Below are positions 17,121 to 25,024 of a DNA stretch of 64,000 nucleotides, piece after piece (within the stretch, counting starts at the first letter, position 1; each line of letters opens with the position of its first letter). Position numbers and translations under genes: made by a program. This DNA comes from Amycolatopsis mediterranei. GTDB taxonomy: Bacteria > Actinomycetota > Actinomycetes > Mycobacteriales > Pseudonocardiaceae. The notes beneath the pieces were generated by a model. It was not told the DNA's origin and ran no database searches. It saw nothing but the letters and a program-made list of their open reading frames with translations. The stretch spans positions 4,929,176 to 4,993,175 of the forward strand of contig NZ_CP100416.1 in the NCBI RefSeq assembly GCF_026017845.1. The letters run 5' to 3'.

Positions 17121-17530
17121 GACTCCGCCACGATCCGGTTGATGGCTTCGGCGACCAGCTCCGGTTCGGACACCGTCACCGTCAGCCCCGGGTGGCGGAC
17201 CAGCCCCCACGGATCGATGCCGCGGACGGGCTCCCGGAACCGGAGGCACACGCCGCCCCGGGTCGTCGTTCCGAAAGTCAGGCCACGGTCGGCGAGCGAA
17301 AGCCGGACACCGAAGACGCGGAGAGCACGGTACGGGCCAGTGGCTTCCGCCCCGGCGAGGTTGCTCAGCGGCGTTTCGACCAGCCACGGCCCGAACCGGA
17401 CGCGCAGGCCGGTGGCGTCCAGTTCCAGCCCGGCTCGCGGGCCCAGGATCCGGCGCACCCACGGGGATCCGACGGCGAAGTCGGCGTGGAGCCGGTAGTG
17501 CACGACGACGGCCGGCTCGGTCGTGCTCAT
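17117..17530 (-). CDS. Hypothetical PH-like beta-rich protein
   Basis: 137 residues, no signal peptide or membrane span, strongly beta in pattern (VVVHYRLHADF, GLRVRFGPW, VRLSLADRGLTFGTTTRGGVCLRF). This looks like a PH-type fold as in several actinobacterial conserved proteins, but I do not recognise a named family. It has no ribosome site of its own: its ATG overlaps the stop of a 14-codon upstream reading frame that has a strong one, so translation probably depends on coupling. Followed with a 4-bp overlap by the VOC gene. Confidence 0.78.
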   Translation of the reverse strand: MSTTEPAVVVHYRLHADFAVGSPWVRRILGPRAGLELDATGLRVRFGPWLVETPLSNLAGAEATGPYRALRVFGVRLSLADRGLTFGTTTRGGVCLRFREPVRGIDPWGLVRHPGLTVTVSEPELVAEAINRIVAES

Positions 17531-17571
17531 GCGCCGCCGCCCCACGGCGGGACGTCTTCTTCGCGGTGCAT
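17527..17571 (-). CDS. Short upstream ORF, 14 codons
   Basis: MHREEDVPPWGGGA, with GGAGG (rc of 17577-17581) 5 nt before its ATG. Its TGA overlaps the ATG of the next gene (ATGA). That gene has no visible ribosome site, so this leader peptide is placed to feed ribosomes to it and may serve as a control point. Too short for normal gene finders. Confidence 0.55.
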   Translation of the reverse strand: MHREEDVPPWGGGA

Positions 17572-17603
17572 GGGGACCTCCTTCACACGGTGTCCTTCCC
17601 CGG

Positions 17604-17628
17604 CTACCCGGTGATCGCAAGCCGAAAC
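17604..17628 (-). promoter_or_regulatory. Sigma-B/F-type promoter for the uORF-PH-VOC unit
   Basis: GTTT, 15 bp, GGGTAG on the minus strand, about 33 nt before the upstream ORF start. Confidence 0.6.
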
Positions 17629-17636
17629 GACCGGGA

Positions 17637-18080
17637 TCATCGGGAGCGCGCGGCATTGCGGTTGACCGCGCGCGCCGCGAGGATGCCGAGCACCAGCGCG
17701 GCGGCCGCGGTCAGCCCGTGCAGCCAGTTGTCCGCCCAGTTCAGGTTGATCGGGTCCTCGGGGTTGACGATCGCGGTGGCGAGGATGCCGTAGGCGGTCA
17801 TCCCGGTGAAACCGATGAACAGCACCCAGCAGTAGATGATCGCGCCGGTGCGCCGGGTCGCGGCGAGCAGCCCGAGCACCCCGACCGCCGTGTGGACGAG
17901 GTTGAGCAGCGGGGTCACGCTGAAGATCCAGACCGCGCGGCTGGTTTCGTGGCCGACCGCGGCGGTTTCCGGGGTCAGGAACCCGGCGATGCCCAGCGCG
18001 AGGTAGAGCAGCCCGAGGACGGCGACGACCGGGCGGAGCCAGGACGCTGCGGTCCGGGAGCGGGTTTCGGCGGACGACAT
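17637..18080 (-). CDS. DUF4383 membrane protein
   Basis: 147 residues with four hydrophobic segments (VVAVLGLLYLALGIAGF, LLNLVHTAVGVLGLLA, IYCWVLFIGFTGMTAYG, LTAAAALVLGILAA) and the NLVHTAVG motif of DUF4383, a small integral membrane family common in actinomycete stress regulons. Function unknown. ATG at 18080 with AAGGAG upstream. Single gene with its own stress-type promoter. Confidence 0.85.
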   Translation of the reverse strand: MSSAETRSRTAASWLRPVVAVLGLLYLALGIAGFLTPETAAVGHETSRAVWIFSVTPLLNLVHTAVGVLGLLAATRRTGAIIYCWVLFIGFTGMTAYGILATAIVNPEDPINLNWADNWLHGLTAAAALVLGILAARAVNRNAARSR

Positions 18081-18108
18081 GGGGTGTTCTCCTTCCCTCC
18101 GCGGCCGG

Positions 18109-18133
18109 ATACCCGTCGCATGGGGGCGGAAAC
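18109..18133 (-). promoter_or_regulatory. Sigma-B/F-type promoter for the DUF4383 gene
   Basis: GTTT, 15 bp, GGGTAT on the minus strand; 28-nt leader containing AAGGAG. Confidence 0.65.
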
Positions 18134-18233
18134 GGACAAGGGGAAGGGCCGGACGGCGGGCTGGGGGGACCGCCGCCCGGCCCACGGCCGGGACCCGCGC
18201 CGGTCCCTGCAGCCGGGACGCGGGCCCCCGGTC

Positions 18234-19058
18234 TCAGGGGGAACGCCAGTCGTGACCGCGGTAGGCGGTGCCGTGCTGGGCACCCATCAGCAGCAGGCCG
18301 CCGTCGACGACGAGCGACGTGCCGGTGATGTAGCCGGCCGCCGGGGTCGCCAGGAACGCGACCGCGGCCGCCACCTCGGCCGCGTGGCCGGGGCGACCCA
18401 GCGGGATGCCGGGCCGGTCCTGTCCGCGCGGGTCGGCGTCGGTCTGGCCGGTCATCGGCGTCGAGATTTCGCCGGGTGCCACGGAGTTCACGGTGATGCC
18501 GTGCTCGGCCAGCTCCAAGGCGAGCACCTGGGTCAGCGCGCCCGCCCCGGCCTTCGCGGCGCAGTAGGGCGCGGCGCCGACCCGGGGCACGTGCTCGTGG
18601 ACGCTGGTGATCGTGATGATCCGGCCGCCGTGCCCGGCGTCGATCATGTGTCGGGCCGCGCGCTGCGAAAGCAGGAAGACGCCGTCCAGGTCGACGTCGA
18701 GGACCTGGCGCCACTTCTCGTAGTCGAGGTCCATGGCGAGCTCGCTGCTGCCGGTGCCGGAGCAGTTGACCAGGACGTCGATACCGCCGAGGTCTTCCGC
18801 GAAGGCGTCGATGACGTCGGCGGCGCCGGGCAGCTCGGTCAGGTCGAGCTGCCGGACGTGCGCGGTCACGCCGTGCGAACGGACCTCCGCGGCGGTTTCC
18901 TCCGCGCCGTCGGCGTCGGAGTGGTAGGTGATGCCGACGTCCAGGCCACCACCGGCGAGGGCAACGGCGACCGCGCGGCCGATGCCGGAATCGGCACCGG
19001 TGACGACGGCGCGCCGGGGCGAGGCCGCTTCCGCGGGCAAGGGGGCCGGGAGCGACAC
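18234..19058 (-). CDS. Short-chain dehydrogenase/reductase
   Basis: 274 residues, classical SDR: cofactor loop VTGADSGIGRAVA, NCSG, catalytic Ser in ITSVHEH, and YCAAKAG with the Tyr/Lys pair. The C-terminal ITGTSLVVDGGLLL is typical of glucose-1-dehydrogenase-like members. Substrate unknown. The GTG at 19058 is preferred over the ATG at 19064 because the AAAGGAG directly abuts that ATG but lies 6 nt from the GTG. Transcribed away from the DUF2795 gene, with promoter elements between them. Confidence 0.88.
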   Translation of the reverse strand: MSLPAPLPAEAASPRRAVVTGADSGIGRAVAVALAGGGLDVGITYHSDADGAEETAAEVRSHGVTAHVRQLDLTELPGAADVIDAFAEDLGGIDVLVNCSGTGSSELAMDLDYEKWRQVLDVDLDGVFLLSQRAARHMIDAGHGGRIITITSVHEHVPRVGAAPYCAAKAGAGALTQVLALELAEHGITVNSVAPGEISTPMTGQTDADPRGQDRPGIPLGRPGHAAEVAAAVAFLATPAAGYITGTSLVVDGGLLLMGAQHGTAYRGHDWRSP

Positions 19059-19084
19059 GGGCATCTCCTTTCGTCAACCGTCGG

Positions 19085-19109
19085 CTACCACCCCCGCCGG
19101 GGACTAAAC
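19085..19109 (-). promoter_or_regulatory. Sigma-B/F-like promoter for the SDR gene (variant -10)
   Basis: GTTT, 15 bp, TGGTAG on the minus strand. Spacing is exact, but the first -10 base deviates from GGGTAG. Confidence 0.4.
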
Positions 19110-19120
19110 GCGGCGCCGGC

Positions 19121-19145
19121 GTGTGCCGGCCGGAAGGCGGGGTAA
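19121..19145 (+). promoter_or_regulatory. Sigma-B/F-type promoter for the DUF2795 gene
   Basis: GTGT, 15 bp, GGGTAA; 32-nt leader with AAGGAG before the GTG at 19178. Divergent from the SDR promoter. Confidence 0.62.
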
Positions 19146-19177
19146 CCGAGCTGTTCCCGAACGGAAGGAGAGCTCCC

Positions 19178-19366
19178 GTGAGCAAGCCGAACCCGATCGA
19201 GCTGCAGAAGTACCTGTCCGGCGTGGACTACCCGGCGAAGCGAGACGACCTGGTGCGGGCCGCCGAGAAGAACGGTGCCGACTCCGGCACGTTGGACGTC
19301 GTGCGCGGCCTGCCGGACCGGACCTACGAGGGGCCCAGCGGCGTGAGCAAGGAGATCGGCGGCTGA
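19178..19366 (+). CDS. DUF2795 small protein
   Basis: 62 residues: PNPIELQKYLSGVDYPAKRDDLVRAAEKNG then TLDVVRGLPDRTYEGPSGVSKEIG, the standard DUF2795 pattern of a small soluble helical protein. Function unknown, but this family is a familiar member of general-stress gene sets in actinomycetes. GTG start with AAGGAG 7 nt upstream; own stress-type promoter; followed by the 45-bp palindrome that can end its transcript. Confidence 0.88.
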   Translation: MSKPNPIELQKYLSGVDYPAKRDDLVRAAEKNGADSGTLDVVRGLPDRTYEGPSGVSKEIGG

Positions 19367-19378
19367 CGCCGGTCGTCT

Positions 19379-19423
19379 TGAATGACTCATTCCTGGCGTC
19401 CGACGCCAGGAATGAGTCATTCA
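19379..19423. repeat. 45-bp perfect palindromic element, copy 1
   Basis: Two 22-base arms (19379-19400 and 19402-19423) are exact reverse complements around a single base. The core is GAATGACTCATTCCTGGCGTC. It lies between convergent DUF2795 and GT9 genes, and the GT9 stop codon (19421-19423) is inside it. A second copy is at 35950-35994. It is placed to act as a bidirectional terminator and appears to belong to a dispersed repeat family. Confidence 0.9.
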
Positions 19424-20464
19424 TTGCGTTGCGGCGGCCGGGATCGGCGAGACGACTCCCGGCAGGGCGAGGGCCGTCACCGCGCGGCAGACGTCGGCGG
19501 GGTCGATCGTGTCGAGGCAGGGGTGGCCAGGGACCGGGCAGACGCGGGCGCGGGTGGCGCGGCAGGGGGCGTGCTGGTCGCCGAGCACCACCGTGGGGAC
19601 ACCGTAGGGGGCCCACCGCTCCTGCGGCACGACCGGGGCGAACAGCGAAACCACCGGCGTGCCGGCTGCCGCGGCCAGGTGCGAGGGGCCGGTGTTGGGC
19701 GCCACCACCACGCGGGCGCCGGACAGCACCGCCGCCAGCTCCGGCAGGGACGTCCGGCCCCCGAGGTCGACCGCCGACGTCCCGGCCACCTCCTGGGTCA
19801 GCGCGCGCTCCGACGGCGCCCCCGTCACGAGCACCCGATGCCCGTCGGCGGCCAGGGCCCGCACCGTCTCGCGGCTCCAGGCCGCCGAGGGCTGGCGGGC
19901 GGGCACCGACGCCGCGGGGTGCACCACGACGTACGCCCCGCCGCCGGTCAGCCGGGCGGTGTTCGGCAACGGGCGCCGCAGCGCCAGAGCGCCGTGGTCG
20001 TCCGGCGGCAGCGAAAACCCGGCCGCTTCGGCGAGCGACAGCATGCGGACCGGCTCCGGCGGATCGCCGTCGACGCGGTGGCGCAGGTCGAGCAGGCTGC
20101 CCGGGTAGTCCTCGGAGATCGCGCCGATCCACGGCACGCCGGCCTGGCGCAGCAGCAGCGCCAGCGGCAGCGGGGACTGGTGGAACGACGTCAGGATCAG
20201 CGCGCGGTCGAACGACTTCGCCCGGATCAGCGCCACGAACGCACCGGTGTCCTCGGCGGTCACCGGCGGCGGCTCGGGGTCGATCCAGGGAGCGGTCCAG
20301 GTGAGCACGTCGGCCACGCCCGGCAACAGTTCGCCGGCGGCACGGCCGTGCGGTCCGGTCAACAGCGTCACCTGCGCCCCGGACGCCGCGACCGCGCGGA
20401 CGCAGGGCCCGGCGAGCAGGACGTCCCCGAGGTTGTCCTGGCGGGCGACGAGCACCCGGGTCAT
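19421..20464 (-). CDS. GT9-family glycosyltransferase (heptosyltransferase-like)
   Basis: 347 residues, GT-B fold. N-terminal VLVARQDNLGDVLLAGPCVRA and C-terminal VVVAPNTGPSHLAAAAGTPVVSLF (nucleotide-sugar site) are diagnostic of family 9, whose known members transfer heptose from ADP-heptose. In this locus, with gmhA and hldE 10 kb away, heptose is the likely donor sugar. The ATG at 20464 overlaps the stop of the GT2-GmhB fusion gene by four bases. Its own TGA lies in the arm of a palindromic repeat. Confidence 0.9.
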   Translation of the reverse strand: MTRVLVARQDNLGDVLLAGPCVRAVAASGAQVTLLTGPHGRAAGELLPGVADVLTWTAPWIDPEPPPVTAEDTGAFVALIRAKSFDRALILTSFHQSPLPLALLLRQAGVPWIGAISEDYPGSLLDLRHRVDGDPPEPVRMLSLAEAAGFSLPPDDHGALALRRPLPNTARLTGGGAYVVVHPAASVPARQPSAAWSRETVRALAADGHRVLVTGAPSERALTQEVAGTSAVDLGGRTSLPELAAVLSGARVVVAPNTGPSHLAAAAGTPVVSLFAPVVPQERWAPYGVPTVVLGDQHAPCRATRARVCPVPGHPCLDTIDPADVCRAVTALALPGVVSPIPAAATQ

Positions 20465-21939
20465 CCGGCGACCCCGGCGACGCGCAGCGCCTCGGACAGG
20501 TCGCGGGCGACGGCGGCGTGCTGTCGGGCCCGGGCGATCTCGGGCTCGAGCGTGCGGTGCGTCGGGACCAGCACCGCGCGGGCGCCGGCGGCGAGCGCGG
20601 CGTCGACGTCGGCGCCGGTGTCGCCGATGACCACGCAGGACGCGGGATCGACGCCGAGCTCGCCGGCGGCCCGCAACACCATGCCGGGGGCGGGTTTGCG
20701 GCACGCGCAGCCGTCGCCGTCGTCGTGGACGCAGACCTGCCAGGTGCCGAACGGGCCGAAGAGTTCCTGGACGCGGGCGTTCACCGCGTCGAGCTGCTCG
20801 GGGGTGATGAGTCCTTTCGCGACACCGGACTGGTTGCTCACCACCCCGACCGGGATGCCGCGCTCCCGCAGCCCGCGCACCAGCTCGACCGCGCCGGGCA
20901 CCGGGCGGACGCCGTCCGGGTCGTTGAGGTAGGGGACGTCGACGATCAGCGTGTCGTCCCGGTCGAACAGCACCGCGACCTCGGGCCGCGGCCGCCGGGC
21001 CGCGAGCTCCCCGCGCAGCCGGTGGTAGCACGCGGCGGGCGGGATCAGGGCGCTGGTGACGACCATGCGCGCCACTTCGCCGGGCGTCCGCGGGCCCGGC
21101 ACGATCCGGCGGGTGGCGAACTCCGCCGTCAGCCCGGCCCACACACCGGCCGCGAGCAGTGCCTTGCCGCGCTGCCGCAGCAGAGGCAGCGCGAGCGCGG
21201 CCAGACCGGCCACTGTGGACAGTGCGTGCAAGCCGAGCCTGCCGTGCCCGGCGCCGGTGCGCTGCCGCCAGAGGACGCCGTGCTTGGCCCGCATCAGCGC
21301 GTTGTCGGCGTTGCCGCGCTGGGCTTTCAGGCTGTAGAAGAACCCGGCCCGCCGGGCCGGGTGCGTGGTCAGCCGTTCGCCCTGGTCGATCCGGTGCCCG
21401 GCTTCGGCGACCCGCAGGGCCAAGTCGGAGTCTTCGCGGAACGCGCGCGGGAACCGCTCGTCGAAGCCGCCCGCTTCGACGAGCGCGTGGCGGCGGTAGG
21501 CCATGTCGGCGGTGATCCACCGGGCGTGCTCGAGGCCCGCCGTGCTGCGCTCGTCGTCGGTGGGCCGCCGGTCCGCGGGCAGCGGGACGGTGATCCGGCC
21601 CTGGGAGGCGGCCACCTCCGGCGGCAGCGAGCCGAGGTCGGCGGCCAGCTGCCGCGGCCAGTCCGGAGCGAGCACGACGTCGTCGTCCACGAACGCGATC
21701 CACTCGCTCTTCGCGGTGCGCCAGCCGAGGTTCCGCGCCGCCGCCGGCCCACGCCCGCCCGAGCGGAGCACGCGCACGCCGGCGGGGACGTCCAGCCCGG
21801 ACCCACCCGGGCGGTCGTCGACGACCAGGATTTCCGCCGGCCGCGGCTCCGGCCCGCCGAGGAGGGTTTCCAGGAGTGGCCGAAGCGTCTCGCGGCCCGT
21901 CGTGGGGATCACCACGGTGTAGTCGAGCGAAGCAGTCAC
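20461..21939 (-). CDS. GT2 glycosyltransferase fused to GmhB-type HAD phosphatase
   Basis: 492 residues with two enzymes in one chain. Residues 1 to about 290: GT-A family 2 transferase (VVIPTTGRETL, EILVVDDRPGG, IAFVDDDVVLAPDW with the DxD site), followed by two hydrophobic stretches. Residues about 320-492: HAD-IIIA phosphatase of the heptose-1,7-bisphosphate type (VLFDRDDTLI, SNQSGVAKGLI, zinc loop CVHDDGDGCACRKP, VIGDTGADVDAA). The second half would remove the 7-phosphate in ADP-heptose synthesis, the step between the two HldE activities. GTG at 21939 is 9 nt from a GGGTAT -10, so probably leaderless. Co-transcribed with the GT9 gene. Confidence 0.9.
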   Translation of the reverse strand: MTASLDYTVVIPTTGRETLRPLLETLLGGPEPRPAEILVVDDRPGGSGLDVPAGVRVLRSGGRGPAAARNLGWRTAKSEWIAFVDDDVVLAPDWPRQLAADLGSLPPEVAASQGRITVPLPADRRPTDDERSTAGLEHARWITADMAYRRHALVEAGGFDERFPRAFREDSDLALRVAEAGHRIDQGERLTTHPARRAGFFYSLKAQRGNADNALMRAKHGVLWRQRTGAGHGRLGLHALSTVAGLAALALPLLRQRGKALLAAGVWAGLTAEFATRRIVPGPRTPGEVARMVVTSALIPPAACYHRLRGELAARRPRPEVAVLFDRDDTLIVDVPYLNDPDGVRPVPGAVELVRGLRERGIPVGVVSNQSGVAKGLITPEQLDAVNARVQELFGPFGTWQVCVHDDGDGCACRKPAPGMVLRAAGELGVDPASCVVIGDTGADVDAALAAGARAVLVPTHRTLEPEIARARQHAAVARDLSEALRVAGVAG

Positions 21940-21948
21940 GGGAACCGG

Positions 21949-21973
21949 ATACCCGAGGCGGAGGTGATCAAAC
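21949..21973 (-). promoter_or_regulatory. Sigma-B/F-type promoter for the GT2-GmhB/GT9 operon
   Basis: GTTT, 15 bp, GGGTAT on the minus strand, 9 nt before the GTG start. Its -35 is 3 bp from the -35 of the divergent ALDH promoter. Confidence 0.7.
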
Positions 21974-21976
21974 GGC

Positions 21977-22002
21977 GTGTCGAAGCCGTCGCCCGCGGGT
22001 AA
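21977..22002 (+). promoter_or_regulatory. Sigma-B/F-type promoter for the ALDH-FUSC operon
   Basis: GTGT, 16 bp, GGGTAA; 27-nt leader with AAGGAGG. Back-to-back with the preceding promoter (AAAC-GGC-GTGT). Confidence 0.62.
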
Positions 22003-22029
22003 CCGGCGAGCGACGAGAAGGAGGTGCGG

Positions 22030-23379
22030 ATGACCGCGGGGACGATCGAAATCCGGAACCCGGCCGACGGCAGCGTGGTGGGCACTGTGCCGGCCGCGGG
22101 CGAGGCCGAGATCGACACGGCGCTCGCGCTGGCCCGCCGGACCCGGGTGCAGTGGGCCCGGACCCCGGCCGCCGAACGCGGAGCGCTGCTGCACACCGCG
22201 GCGGAACGCCTGCGGGCCCACGCCGACGAGCTGGCGAAGACGAACGAAGCGGAGACCGGCAAGCCCCGGGACGAAGCCCGCGAAGGCGTGCTCGCCGGTG
22301 CGGGCACGTTGGCCCAGTACGCCGAGCTCGGGCCGGTCCACCGCGGCCGCAGCCTGCTCGGCGACGTCGGTGCGACGGATCTGATGGTGCCCGAGCCGCG
22401 CGGCGTGGTCGTGGCGCTCACCCCGTGGAACGACCCGGTCGCGGTCGCCTGCGGGCTGGTGGGGGCGGCGCTGGCCACCGGGAACCCGGTGGTGCACAAG
22501 CCGAGCGAGCGCGCACCGCACACCGGGCAGCTGCTCGGCGAGGTGCTCGGCGGCGTCTTCCCGGAGGGCGTGCTGCAGACCCTGCACGGCGACGGCGGGG
22601 TCGGCGCGATCCTGGCCATGCGTGACGACGTCGACGTCATCGCCCACGTCGGCAGCACGGCGACCGGCCGGTCGATCGCCGCGAGCGCGGCCGCGACGGG
22701 CGCGAAGACGTTGCTGGAGAACGGGGGCAACGACCCGCTGGTGATCGACGAAGACGTCGACCCGGCGTGGGCGGCCGGCCAGGCGGCACTGGGGGCGTTC
22801 GCCAACTCGGGCCAGATCTGCGTGGCGGTCGAGCGGATCTACGTGTGCGCGGCGGTCGCCGAGCCGTTCCTGGCGGCGCTCGTGAAGGAGGCCGAGTCGC
22901 GGACGCTGGCCCCGCTGGTGGACCGGCGGCACCGCGACCACGTGCACTCCCACGTGTCGGACGCGATCGCTCGTGGCGCCCGGCTGCTGACCGGAGGTGC
23001 GGTCCCGGACGGCCCCGGAGCGCACTACCCGGCGACGGTCTTGACCGGCTGCGCGCCCGATTTGCGGGTGATGACGGAAGAGACGTTCGGCCCGGTGGCG
23101 CCGGTCCGGGTGGTGGAGAGTTTCGACGAGGGCCTGACCGAAGCGGCCAGGGGTGACTACGGACTGGCGGCGACGGTGCTGACGGCCTCGATGGCCCACG
23201 CGCAGCGAGCGTGGCGCGAGCTGCCGGCGGGGACGGTCAAGGTGAACAACGTGTTCGGCGGAGCCCCGGGCGGAGCGGCACACCCCCGCGCCCGCAGCGG
23301 CAACGGGTACGGCTACGGGCCGGAGCTGCTCGACGAGATGACCCAGACGAAGCTCGTGCACATCGCTCCGCCCGCATGA
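22030..23379 (+). CDS. Aldehyde dehydrogenase family protein
   Basis: 449 residues, NAD(P)-dependent ALDH superfamily. The catalytic Cys is in FANSGQICVAVERIYV. The general-base Glu is in TLLENGGNDPLVI, where the usual ELGGN-type motif reads ENGGN. TPWNDPVAVACG and KPSERAPHTG are the cofactor-site motifs. Somewhat shorter than most members (about 480-500). Substrate not predictable. The ATG at 22030 is preferred to a GTG at 22024 because the AAGGAGG (22018-22024) overlaps the latter. Ends in a 4-bp overlap with the FUSC gene. Confidence 0.9.
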   Translation: MTAGTIEIRNPADGSVVGTVPAAGEAEIDTALALARRTRVQWARTPAAERGALLHTAAERLRAHADELAKTNEAETGKPRDEAREGVLAGAGTLAQYAELGPVHRGRSLLGDVGATDLMVPEPRGVVVALTPWNDPVAVACGLVGAALATGNPVVHKPSERAPHTGQLLGEVLGGVFPEGVLQTLHGDGGVGAILAMRDDVDVIAHVGSTATGRSIAASAAATGAKTLLENGGNDPLVIDEDVDPAWAAGQAALGAFANSGQICVAVERIYVCAAVAEPFLAALVKEAESRTLAPLVDRRHRDHVHSHVSDAIARGARLLTGGAVPDGPGAHYPATVLTGCAPDLRVMTEETFGPVAPVRVVESFDEGLTEAARGDYGLAATVLTASMAHAQRAWRELPAGTVKVNNVFGGAPGGAAHPRARSGNGYGYGPELLDEMTQTKLVHIAPPA

Positions 23380-24707
23380 CCGGACAGCGCGAAAGACGGG
23401 GAGGGCGCCGGCCGGGGGAGCCGGGGGAGGCGGACCGGACAGGCCGGCCGGAGAGGGGCGCGGGCTCCTCGCCGGACGGCCAGCGGCACGACCGCACCCC
23501 CGCGGGCCCGGACCCTCGCCCAGCGCGAGGCCCAGGCTCTTCCGGCGCAGAACCACGTGGCCGGCCCTTGGCGGGCCGGTTCGCCCAGGTGCTCCGGCTG
23601 CAGACCGCCGACCACTCCTCATCGGACGAAGAACAACACGAGCGCAACCCCGTCAGCTGGTTGGCCCGTGCTCTCCGCGTCCCCGGCCGGGAACGCCGGA
23701 TCCTCGTCCAGAGCGCCAAAGCCACCCTCGCCGCGACCGCTGCCTGGCTGCTGGCCACCCTCGTCCTCCGGCTGCCGCAACCCTTTCTCGCTCCCTACGC
23801 CGCCGTCTTCCTCGTCGAAGCCACCGTTTACCGGTCGCTTCGGGGGTGGCTCCAGCAGGTCGGCTCGGTCGCCTCCGGGGTCCTCCTCGCCGCCGTGGCC
23901 GGGCAGCTCATCCCGTGGCAGGCCGTCGCCCTGGCCACCGTTGTCTTCCTGGGCCTGCTCGCCGGCAGCTGGCGGCGGTTCGGGGACTCCGGCGTCTGGG
24001 TCGGCGTCACCGGCATGCTCGTGATCTCCTACGGCACCGCCCGCGAGCCCGTGCTGCTCGGCGACCGCCTGCTCGAAACGGCGCTGGGCGCGGCCATCGG
24101 CGTCGCGGTCAACACGCTGATCTTCCCGCCCCTCTACGGCGAACGGCTTGCCGCGGCCGCCGGGCGGCTCGGGAAAGCCCTGGCGGACCTGCTGGAGTCG
24201 TTGTCCGACGTGATCCGCCGGGACGAGCCGCCCGAAGACCTCGACGGCCTGCTGTCCCACGAGCAGGACACGCGCAGCCAGGTGCTGGCGGCCGAAGAAG
24301 CCGTCGGCCTGACGCGGGAAGGGCGGATGCTGAACCTCCGCCGCGCGCGCCCCTCCGCCGGGACGAACCACGAACGTCCACTTCGGACGCTGATCGGGCT
24401 CTGGCCCGCGATGTCGCAGCTGCTCGCCGCGGTGCGCACGACGGCGGGCCGGCGCGAGCACCCGTTCGAGTACCCCTGGCCGGACGCGCGCGAGTCGTTG
24501 GCCGACCTGATGCACCACTTGGCCGGAGCCGTGCAGTCGGTGGCGATGGCGGGGGAACCGGTCGAGCTGGACGAATGCCGCGCCCTGCTCGAAAAGCTCG
24601 AAAAGCGGCTGGTGACGGCGGACGAAGACGGCGTCCCGGCCCGGCTGGGCCTGGGAACCATGACGCTGCCCGCCCGGCTGCTCCTGGAGCAGCTGGAGAA
24701 ACGCTGA
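23376..24707 (+). CDS. FUSC-type membrane protein (aromatic acid exporter-like)
   Basis: 443 residues. An unusual Gly/Arg/Pro/Glu-rich, probably disordered N-terminal ~90 residues precede about six hydrophobic segments (LVQSAKATLAATAAWLLATL, FLAPYAAVFLVEATVY, SVASGVLLAAVAGQLI, VALATVVFLGLLAG, GVWVGVTGMLVISYG, ALGAAIGVAVNTLIF). A long cytoplasmic helical tail follows. The FUSC fold is shared with p-hydroxybenzoate/aromatic acid efflux proteins. ATG overlaps the ALDH stop (ATGA), suggesting the two handle one compound class. Confidence 0.83.
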   Translation: MTGQRERRGGRRPGEPGEADRTGRPERGAGSSPDGQRHDRTPAGPDPRPARGPGSSGAEPRGRPLAGRFAQVLRLQTADHSSSDEEQHERNPVSWLARALRVPGRERRILVQSAKATLAATAAWLLATLVLRLPQPFLAPYAAVFLVEATVYRSLRGWLQQVGSVASGVLLAAVAGQLIPWQAVALATVVFLGLLAGSWRRFGDSGVWVGVTGMLVISYGTAREPVLLGDRLLETALGAAIGVAVNTLIFPPLYGERLAAAAGRLGKALADLLESLSDVIRRDEPPEDLDGLLSHEQDTRSQVLAAEEAVGLTREGRMLNLRRARPSAGTNHERPLRTLIGLWPAMSQLLAAVRTTAGRREHPFEYPWPDARESLADLMHHLAGAVQSVAMAGEPVELDECRALLEKLEKRLVTADEDGVPARLGLGTMTLPARLLLEQLEKR

Positions 24708-24736
24708 AGGCCGCCGCGGCGAGGCGGCGGCCTTCA
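24705..24736. terminator. Hairpin after the FUSC gene
   Basis: TGAAGGCCGCCGC / GCGGCGGCCTTCA, 13-base perfect arms with a 6-nt loop. It begins at the FUSC stop codon and lies between convergent genes. Confidence 0.8.
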
Positions 24737-24747
24737 GGCACCGAGAG

Positions 24748-24927
24748 TTACTGGACGGCGACCGCTTCGGTTTCGGACCGGTGCCGGCTGCAGGCCGTGC
24801 ACACCATCGTCTGGCCCAGCAAAGTGCCGTCACCGGACACCAGCCGCGCGACGTGCAGCGTCGGCAGGCCGCACTCTTCGCAGGGGATCGGCTTGCTGTC
24901 GCGGCTGATCATGACACGGTTCGGCAT
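24748..24927 (-). CDS. Small zinc-ribbon-like protein
   Basis: 59 residues with two CxxC pairs (PCEECG and VCTACS) about 27 residues apart, consistent with a zinc knuckle. No other domain. Function unknown; possibly a small nucleic-acid or protein-binding factor. ATG at 24927 after a weak GGGGCTCC ribosome site. Own stress-type promoter. Confidence 0.72.
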   Translation of the reverse strand: MPNRVMISRDSKPIPCEECGLPTLHVARLVSGDGTLLGQTMVCTACSRHRSETEAVAVQ

Positions 24928-24965
24928 GGTGGAGCCCCCTGACGCGGATGGACGGTCTCGGGGGG

Positions 24966-24989
24966 TTACCCACGTGGCCTGCGCCACAC
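24966..24989 (-). promoter_or_regulatory. Sigma-B/F-type promoter for the zinc-ribbon gene
   Basis: GTGT, 14 bp, GGGTAA on the minus strand; 38-nt leader. Confidence 0.5.
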
Positions 24990-25024
24990 TCGTCCGGCGC
25001 AGCGATGTCACTCGAATGGCGTAG

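Noticed and set aside
20461..23622. 1053-residue minus-strand frame continuous with the GT2-GmhB gene
   Set aside because: Its N-terminal half is antisense to the aldehyde dehydrogenase gene, whose ALDH motifs are clear; the true start is the GTG at 21939 just after a promoter.
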